Source: Gemmatimonadaceae bacterium (GTDB lineage: Bacteria > Gemmatimonadota > Gemmatimonadetes > Gemmatimonadales > Gemmatimonadaceae). Taken from it: a DNA stretch of 64,000 nucleotides. This document shows positions 59,901-64,000 of this stretch, one piece after another; position 1 is the first letter of the stretch, and each line of letters begins with the position of its first letter. Where the stretch lies: assembly GCA_020851035.1 (NCBI GenBank), contig JADZDM010000021.1:186001-250000 (forward strand). The letters are read 5' to 3'. The notes beneath the pieces were generated by a model that made no database searches, was not told the origin of the DNA, and worked only from the letters and a program-made list of their open reading frames with translations. The position numbers and the translations under genes are program-made.

Positions 59901-60064
59901 GCGGCGACGAGTGATGCGAGTTCGCTGCGCAGGGCCACGTCGCCGCCGCAGGTCGCGTCGAGGAAGGAGGCCCGCTCGCGCGGCGGCAGGGACAGCAGTG
60001 TCTCGAACAGGCGGCTCATCCGCTCCCAGTGCGCGCCATCCGGCGGCGGCGACTCAGCGGGCAT
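56930..60064 (-). CDS. Ser/Thr protein kinase with TPR-like sensor region
   Basis: The 1044-residue protein has a kinase domain from about residue 115 to 390. The G-loop is GSGGAG (124-129), the ATP lysine Lys145 is in VALKF, the catalytic loop is HGDIKPAN (237-244, Gly in place of the usual Arg) and DFG lies at 257-259. One membrane helix follows (about 398-415), then a TolB/TPR-like region of over 600 residues. Such proteins sense extracytoplasmic signals. The gene overlaps the ECF sigma factor gene by 11 nt, so the two are coupled and the kinase may control that sigma factor. Confidence 0.85.
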   Translation of the reverse strand: MPAESPPPDGAHWERMSRLFETLLSLPPRERASFLDATCGGDVALRSELASLVAAHDGAPAYLDAFHTAVLWPALTSGVAAAPSPAEPSAPATPGDALPRIELAPGIEPGMRIRHFTVHERLGSGGAGVVHRGRDTLLDRDVALKFLAPRLSGDPVARARLVAEAQAASRLDDPHVCAMHAVEATADGGLCLVMGFCAGGTLRDRLRQAPIPPASVHTIALHLARGLASAHRAGIVHGDIKPANVGFGEGDVARLLDFGIAAYVDRDGAGQRGLHGTLPYLAPELWRGGARGPRSDVWALGVTFFEMVTGRRPFPSADPETLAAAICGGQVPVMTHADGTPVAPALDALIRRMLRVDAADRPADGAAVLATLEEPPASPAAPLARTDAPRPRVRRAVGILVAGAAVLVGGRTLWSTVRATAVPALEVARTAGPLSSIAVLPFTTRGGRDIGYLTHGMIDLLTPAFDATGLVRGIDPNTVIGAAGDGASRTLDSASAQALASQVRADRYVMGSVVGSGATLTIRATLRQRDGREVGRAQATIPESGGLATAIDALVRQLIATELLAPGDTVAGIAAATTQSTRALRLYLDGERDLRDARPASAVAHFQQAVAADSQFALAWYRLARAARWNTVDSLSVLAARRAAALAGTLPPRQQALVRAYHTLRFGSPLEAERQFAQIVADYPTDVEAWMLLGEAQFGSNPFYGRPLAASGAAFRRVMALDPRNREVTVYLMDLAAAARQTGQLDTLFTMYFSPNSAGEQPGIRAAYLALHRRRIPGAARVRGSSPLDDDPASARVALLRVSSDPADRRDARVLADLVAAAPDARYDGLQARAALDIAEGNWNAAQASLRDAATIAPDDAADLRALMVLAPAVRAGADTMATIRRDLLARRTGAAQYLSQELTPTEREDIRHYLAGVLSARLGDASGVTAARAALDRRARSASRVAAALSQAVAGHWLLRQGDASGAVSAFARSIPDLPARLRRVHPALEQHLDRLARASALERLGRHAEALGWYRSVGEGFGVIGVPFAAASDSGVVRTTRP

Positions 60065-60671
60065 CGTCGTCGCGCGGGGGCGAGTCGCGCAGCGCGCGAT
60101 GCAACCACGCCTGCGCCACCACCCAGTCCCGCTTCACGGTGGCCTCCGAGATGTCCAGCGCCAGCGCCGTCTCGGGGATGGAGAGTCCACCGAAGTAGCG
60201 GCACTCCACCACGCGGCACGGCCGCGGGTGCAGCGCCTCGAGTGCGGTGAGCGCCTCCTCCAGCATGGCCGCGCGTTCGATGCGCGCCGTCTCGTGGTCG
60301 GCGGCGGCCAGCTCGTGCTCGGCCACGCCCTCCAGCGGCATCGGCACCGCGACACCACCACGCTTCAGGGCCTGTGCGTCTCGCACGTAGTTGCTCAGCA
60401 CCTGGCGGGAGGCGCGCACGGCCACCGCGAAGAAGTGCGCCCGGTCCACCACCTCCAGCGCGTCCGAGCCCGCCATGCGGAGATACACCTCGTGCACCAG
60501 CGCCGTAGTGTCGAGCGTGGGGTCCCCAGCGTTGCCGGGATCACGATGCAGGCGGCGCGCGATGGCACGGAGCTCGCCGTACACGCGTGAGAACAGCCGA
60601 TCGCCCGCCATCGCGTCGCCCGCGCTCCACGCGCGGACCAGGCCCGTCACCGAATCGTCCACTGCGTTCAC
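60054..60671 (-). CDS. ECF-family RNA polymerase sigma factor
   Basis: The 205-residue protein has a sigma2 region (LFSRVYGELRAIARRLHRD, EVYLRM) and a sigma4 helix-turn-helix (YFGGLSIPETALALDISEAT, VKRDWVVAQAWLHRAL). It fits the ECF group often paired with Ser/Thr kinases. I chose the GTG at 60671, which follows GAGGAG; longer in-frame starts add low-complexity sequence. Its 3' end overlaps the kinase gene by 11 nt. No anti-sigma factor is encoded next to it, consistent with phosphorylation-based control. Confidence 0.85.
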   Translation of the reverse strand: MNAVDDSVTGLVRAWSAGDAMAGDRLFSRVYGELRAIARRLHRDPGNAGDPTLDTTALVHEVYLRMAGSDALEVVDRAHFFAVAVRASRQVLSNYVRDAQALKRGGVAVPMPLEGVAEHELAAADHETARIERAAMLEEALTALEALHPRPCRVVECRYFGGLSIPETALALDISEATVKRDWVVAQAWLHRALRDSPPRDDDAR

Positions 60672-60935
60672 CGGCTCCTCACGAACGAAGGCAGCGCCGC
60701 CGGCTTGCCCGCCCGGCACCAGCACCAACCGCGGTGCACGGCCGCCACCGGCCGTCTGGCGCATCTGCCCTGAAGCTACGTGCGGTGTGGTGGCCGCGAC
60801 GTCGACGAGCCGATCCCGCACCGCCGGTTGCCGGCGATGCGGGACCACCTGCCGGGCGGCCGCAGCGGCATTCGGCACAGGCGTCATGACACGCCCGTTA
60901 CCGCCGTGACGCCATTCACGATTGCCGGCCCGCGC

Positions 60936-61730
60936 TCAGGCCGTGCGCCGGCGGCGCGCGACGCCGCCCAGCAGCACCAGCCCGGAGCCGAAGAGCACCA
61001 CCGTGGCCGGCTCCGGCACGACAGCCACCGACGTGAAGTCGATGCGGTAGATCGGCTGGTTGGACGCCAGCCCGCTGGTGAAGACGTACCCGGCGGCCGT
61101 CATCTCGCCATCGAAGCGCATCAGCTCATCGAAGTTGAAGCCCACGGTGCCGTTCTGGGGCGTGCGGACGTCGTTCACCCCGTTCACGAGAAATGCGGCG
61201 CCGGCCACGCTGAAGGCTTCCGATCCCGCATCCCAGATCTGGCTGGAGGTCTGCGTGATGCTGCTCAGCATCAGGTTGCCGGCACTGTCGAAGAGCCGGA
61301 AGCCGGTTGGGTTGTCGTTGCCGATGAAGAAGTCGTTGCTGGGAATCACCATCGAGGCGAAGGAGAAGAACTGGTTGAGCCCCGCATTCACGACGAAGCT
61401 CTGCGAGCGCGTCTGTCCGGGCAGCAGGGCACCGCCGATCGTGCCGCGGTTTGCGGTGGGATCGGCCGCCGCGAAGTCCGATTGCCACTGGCCACCAGCA
61501 CCACCCTCGGCCACCGACACGATGCCCGGCGCAGCGGTGGTGCCGATGTTGAATGCATCGAACACGCCGCGGTGGAAGCCAAGGTGCAGCGGCGCGAAGC
61601 TGACACTGTTCGGGTTGGCGAGGTTCGTGACCGTGACCGTCACCGTGCGCATCTGCGCCACGGCGGCGGTGGGCAGCACGCCCAGCGAGGCGACTCCCAG
61701 CATGAGGAAAGCGGTGGCGCGACGCAGCAT
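60936..61730 (-). CDS. Spondin_N-like PEP-CTERM surface protein
   Basis: The 264-residue protein has a signal peptide (MLRRATAFLMLGVASLGVLP) and a beta-rich domain with VTVTNLANPNSVSFAPLHLG and GVFDAFNIG, typical of Spondin_N proteins. A PEP-CTERM tail follows: VVPEPATVVLFGSGLVLLGG and then RRRR. PEP-CTERM tails are removed by an exosortase during surface sorting. No exosortase gene is in the window. Its ligand and role are unknown. Confidence 0.8.
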   Translation of the reverse strand: MLRRATAFLMLGVASLGVLPTAAVAQMRTVTVTVTNLANPNSVSFAPLHLGFHRGVFDAFNIGTTAAPGIVSVAEGGAGGQWQSDFAAADPTANRGTIGGALLPGQTRSQSFVVNAGLNQFFSFASMVIPSNDFFIGNDNPTGFRLFDSAGNLMLSSITQTSSQIWDAGSEAFSVAGAAFLVNGVNDVRTPQNGTVGFNFDELMRFDGEMTAAGYVFTSGLASNQPIYRIDFTSVAVVPEPATVVLFGSGLVLLGGVARRRRTA

Positions 61731-61989
61731 TGGGTACTCCGGATGAAAGAGGGCCTGACCGGGGCAGGATGACCCCGTTGCCTCAGAACACCCGGTTTCG
61801 TGACCAACCGGCTCACGCCGCCCGGAGGCGCCGGTCCGCGGTCAGCCGAGGCTGCTTCTGGACGTCATGCGGGACCCGGCGCGGCGTCGGCGTGACGCCC
61901 CTCCCGGAACACCCGCGGCGCGGAGTCCGCCTCCACCGCGGCATCGGGCCACGCCTGTGGGTCAGGAGCGGCGCGCTCACCCGAGCGCG

Positions 61990-62310
61990 CTGACTCTAAG
62001 CGCGCTGACTCTGAGTCAGGTTCCTCCAGGTACGACACACGAGTCCGACTCTGAGTCGCGATCCGACGATTGACTCGGAGTCCTTTGCCGGTACGGCGTC
62101 GGCAGCCCGCCGCATCATTTCCCGGCACGCGTATCGAAATCGTGCTCGATGCGCGCAGGACTCTGAGTCGCGACCGGACGGCTGACTCGGAGTCCTTTCC
62201 CAGTACGGAGAACGGGTCCCGCCGCATCAATCCTCGGCAAGAGCATCGAAATCGCGCTCGATGCGCACATGACTCCGAGTCGCGAGCGGACGCCTGACTC
62301 GGAGTCCTTT
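61990..62310. repeat. 112-bp tandem repeat field with GACTCNGAGTC palindromes
   Basis: Repeat units start at 62047, 62159 and 62271, exactly 112 bp apart, giving about 2.3 copies. Each unit carries two 11-bp palindromes 25 bp apart (for example 62047-62057 and 62072-62082) and a shared ATCGAAATCG-type and CGCATCA-type spacer. A further palindrome is at 62007-62017, making seven in total. Each GACTCNGAGTC contains two GANTC sites. The period is not a multiple of 3, and reading frames through it lack coding features. No gene is supported in 61,731-62,417. Confidence 0.75.
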
Positions 62311-62417
62311 GCCGCACGGCTGTCACCGCGCCTTGGCGCCCACCGACGCATTGACCGCACCGATCGCCCGCCGCTCCGGACGACTCCCGCTGCCGGCGGC
62401 CACACCGCCGCCCCCCC

Positions 62418-63644
62418 CTACCGGAACACCCGCGGCGCAAAGTCCGCCAGGTAGTCCCGCCAGTTCAGCCACGTGTGCCCACCCGCACTCTCGTGGTACC
62501 TGTACGTCACCCCCGCCCGGTCGAGCACCGCACGCGTCGGCGCCACGGTGCGGTACAGGAAGTCGTCCGACCCCATCGCGTAGTACACCAGCCGGAACGC
62601 CTCCGCCCCTGACGCACCACGGCGCAGCGCCGCCGCATTCCGCGCCTCGTACGCCCGCGCCTGCGTGGTGTCGATCAGCCCCATGCTGAACACGCCCACG
62701 TACGCGAACCGGTCCGGGCGCGTGAGGCCGAAGTTCAGCGTGTGCGCGCCACCCATCGACAGGCCCGCCATCGCCCGCTCCGTGCGACCGGTCAGGGCGC
62801 GGAAGTTGGCCTCGACATAGGGGATCACGTCGGTGTGCAGGTCGGCACCGAAGTCGGTGTTCACCAGCATGTCGGCCCCCGGGCGCTCCGGCGTGTGCCC
62901 GAACGGCATCACCACGATCATCGGACGCGCCGTCCCGGCGGCGATGAGGTTGTCGAGGATGTAGTGCGCATGCCCCACCGAGGTCCAGCTGTCGTCGCTG
63001 TCACCGGCACCGTGCACGAGATACAAGACCGGATACCGCTCGCTGCCACGCAGGTAGCCGGGCGGCGTGTACACATGCGCGCGCCGCTTCACCTTCAGCG
63101 TCGAGGACCAGTACTCCACCGTGCTCACCGCACCGTGCGGTACCGCGGGATCCCACGCCTGGAACGCCCCCGCCGCACCGGGCACCTCGAGCACGGAATT
63201 CGTGCCCCGGTACTCCTCGGAGAATCGCGTCGCGTGCGGATCCGGTACCCGCGCCCCGTTCACGCTGAAGTTGTAGCGGTACGTGCCAGCCCCCACCGGC
63301 ACCGCCGTCGTGCCGCTCCAGAGCCCCAGCGCATCCTTCGTGAGCGACAGGCCCGCTGGACCACCCCCCATCCCCATCGGGATCGCCGGCCCGACGTCGC
63401 TGCTCGTGACCGACACGCTCGCCGCCTCCGGCGCGCAGAGGCGGAACGTCACCCGTCCATCCGCCAGCACCTCCGTGGCGCGATAGGTCGCCGGCGGCGC
63501 GAACATCCCCTGCGGCAGGCAGCTCGCCGCACGTGCCGGCGGTGCCGTGGGCTGGGCGTGCACCGCCGACACGGCGGCGGTCGCGAGCGCACCCAGCAGG
63601 AGACCCAGCACCGGACGACGGGACAACAGCAGCTCGTGCGACAT
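62418..63644 (-). CDS. secreted esterase D/feruloyl-esterase-like hydrolase
   Basis: The 408-residue protein has a signal peptide (SRRPVLGLLLGALATAAVSA) and an N-terminal Ig-like esterase domain (VTFRLCAPEAASVSV). The alpha/beta hydrolase part has GLSMGG (nucleophile Ser), MGSDDFLY and the catalytic His in SAGGHTWLNW. Similar enzymes include feruloyl esterases of the XynZ type and putative esterases of family 1. The ATG at 63644 starts MSHELLLSRR; longer starts add Arg/Pro-rich sequence. The substrate is probably a polysaccharide or phenolic ester. It is exported. Confidence 0.82.
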   Translation of the reverse strand: MSHELLLSRRPVLGLLLGALATAAVSAVHAQPTAPPARAASCLPQGMFAPPATYRATEVLADGRVTFRLCAPEAASVSVTSSDVGPAIPMGMGGGPAGLSLTKDALGLWSGTTAVPVGAGTYRYNFSVNGARVPDPHATRFSEEYRGTNSVLEVPGAAGAFQAWDPAVPHGAVSTVEYWSSTLKVKRRAHVYTPPGYLRGSERYPVLYLVHGAGDSDDSWTSVGHAHYILDNLIAAGTARPMIVVMPFGHTPERPGADMLVNTDFGADLHTDVIPYVEANFRALTGRTERAMAGLSMGGAHTLNFGLTRPDRFAYVGVFSMGLIDTTQARAYEARNAAALRRGASGAEAFRLVYYAMGSDDFLYRTVAPTRAVLDRAGVTYRYHESAGGHTWLNWRDYLADFAPRVFR

Positions 63645-63789
63645 GGTTGGCGCCAGCGGGAATCGAAGTCGGAAGGCGGAACCGCGCGGATCGGCGCGGT
63701 CACGGGAGATGCCTGCACAGTAGTGGCGAGTCCCATTCGGCGGGGCCCGCGCCGGTCGCGCACGGTACGGCCGTCGGACCGAGCCCGCA

Positions 63790-64000
63790 TCACACCAGCG
63801 CGAGTCGCTCCCGCAGCCAGGTCGCGACGCGCGGCGCATCACCCGCCCCGATCCCGTGCGTGATCACGGGTGCCTGCACCCCTGCCCCGGCCAGCGCCTG
63901 GAAGAACGCGTCGAAGTCCACCAGGCCATCGCCCGGCGCCACCACCGACCCGTCGGCACCACGGTCCTTCGCGTGCACCAGCACGATCGCGCCGGCCAGC
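63790..64000 (-). CDS. sugar phosphate isomerase/epimerase-like protein (partial, C-terminus)
   Basis: The frame is open to the right edge, so the 5' part lies outside the window. The visible residues read VLVHAKDRG near the edge, then a GLVDFDAFFQALAGAG helix region and an APRVATWLRERLAL C-terminus. VHAKD and a final short helix are typical of the C-terminal strands of xylose-isomerase-like TIM barrels. Only about 70 residues are visible, so the substrate cannot be named. It lies 145 bp upstream of the esterase gene on the same strand. Confidence 0.65.
   Translation of the reverse strand, partial: LAGAIVLVHAKDRGADGSVVAPGDGLVDFDAFFQALAGAGVQAPVITHGIGAGDAPRVATWLRERLALV

Noticed and set aside
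61990-62310. Possible CRISPR array
   Set aside because: Repeats are 112 bp long and the spacers within units are also conserved. No cas gene is nearby.
61865-62440. Open frame of 191 codons with repeated DSES segments in the repeat field
   Set aside because: The repeat period of 112 bp is not a multiple of 3, so copies are read in different frames. The DSES segments come from the GACTCNGAGTC palindrome.

Overview
The window is a GC-rich bacterial chromosome segment. Several features suggest Gemmatimonadota: a DUF5916 outer-membrane protein, an ECF sigma factor overlapping a TPR Ser/Thr kinase, a Tat-exported TldD, a b6-type cytochrome b with a Rieske protein, and a PEP-CTERM protein. This assignment is inferred from gene content. 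No rRNA, tRNA, CRISPR array, transposase or phage gene was seen.

Positions 1-29,976 look like one large, unusual RiPP (ribosomally made, modified peptide) locus. On the + strand, an NHLP-type precursor gene (1007-1336) follows a good candidate sigma-54 promoter (948-963). It is followed by a CPBP protease, TolC, HlyD, a C39-peptidase ABC exporter, a second NHLM-type ABC protein, a substrate-binding lipoprotein and an HExxH protein. On the - strand, a Nif11-type precursor (29408-29689) is followed by an asparagine-synthetase-like enzyme, two tandem YcaO proteins, TfuA, a GT4 glycosyltransferase fusion, an APH-like kinase, an MDR oxidoreductase and a LanM-like enzyme, mostly with overlapping or nearly abutting genes. 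Between the arms, also on the - strand, lie a sulfur-carrier protein ending GGAR, a JAMM peptidase, a MoeZ-type E1/rhodanese and a sigma-54 activator with no sensor domain.

Both predicted core peptides lack cysteine. The LanM protein lacks the CHG zinc motif of lanthionine cyclases but keeps most dehydratase residues. A coherent hypothesis is a peptide carrying dehydrated or reduced residues plus thioamides made by YcaO/TfuA, with sulfur delivered by the carrier-protein relay, and no thioether rings. Near-identical 19-nt inverted repeats flank the locus at 836-854 and 29958-29976.

Positions 30,256-36,186 hold small envelope proteins, thioredoxin 2 and an exported TldD/TldE pair. Positions 36,326-38,881 are a copper-handling operon (PCu(A)C proteins and SCO1). 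Positions 38,974-48,383 form a respiratory and sulfur region: diheme cytochrome c, Rieske protein, b6-type cytochrome b, a GltD-like Fe-S flavoprotein, a DUF3365 cytochrome, a sulfide:quinone-reductase-like flavoprotein, a rhodanese and a CoA-disulfide-reductase/rhodanese fusion.

Positions 48,485-64,000 carry accessory genes: an IPT/TIG lipoprotein, an ankyrin protein, an AAE transporter, a DUF5916 protein, the kinase/ECF pair, a PEP-CTERM protein, an esterase and a truncated TIM-barrel gene. A repeat field at 61,990-62,310 has a 112-bp period built on the palindrome GACTCNGAGTC, which also occurs at 30,499-30,629.
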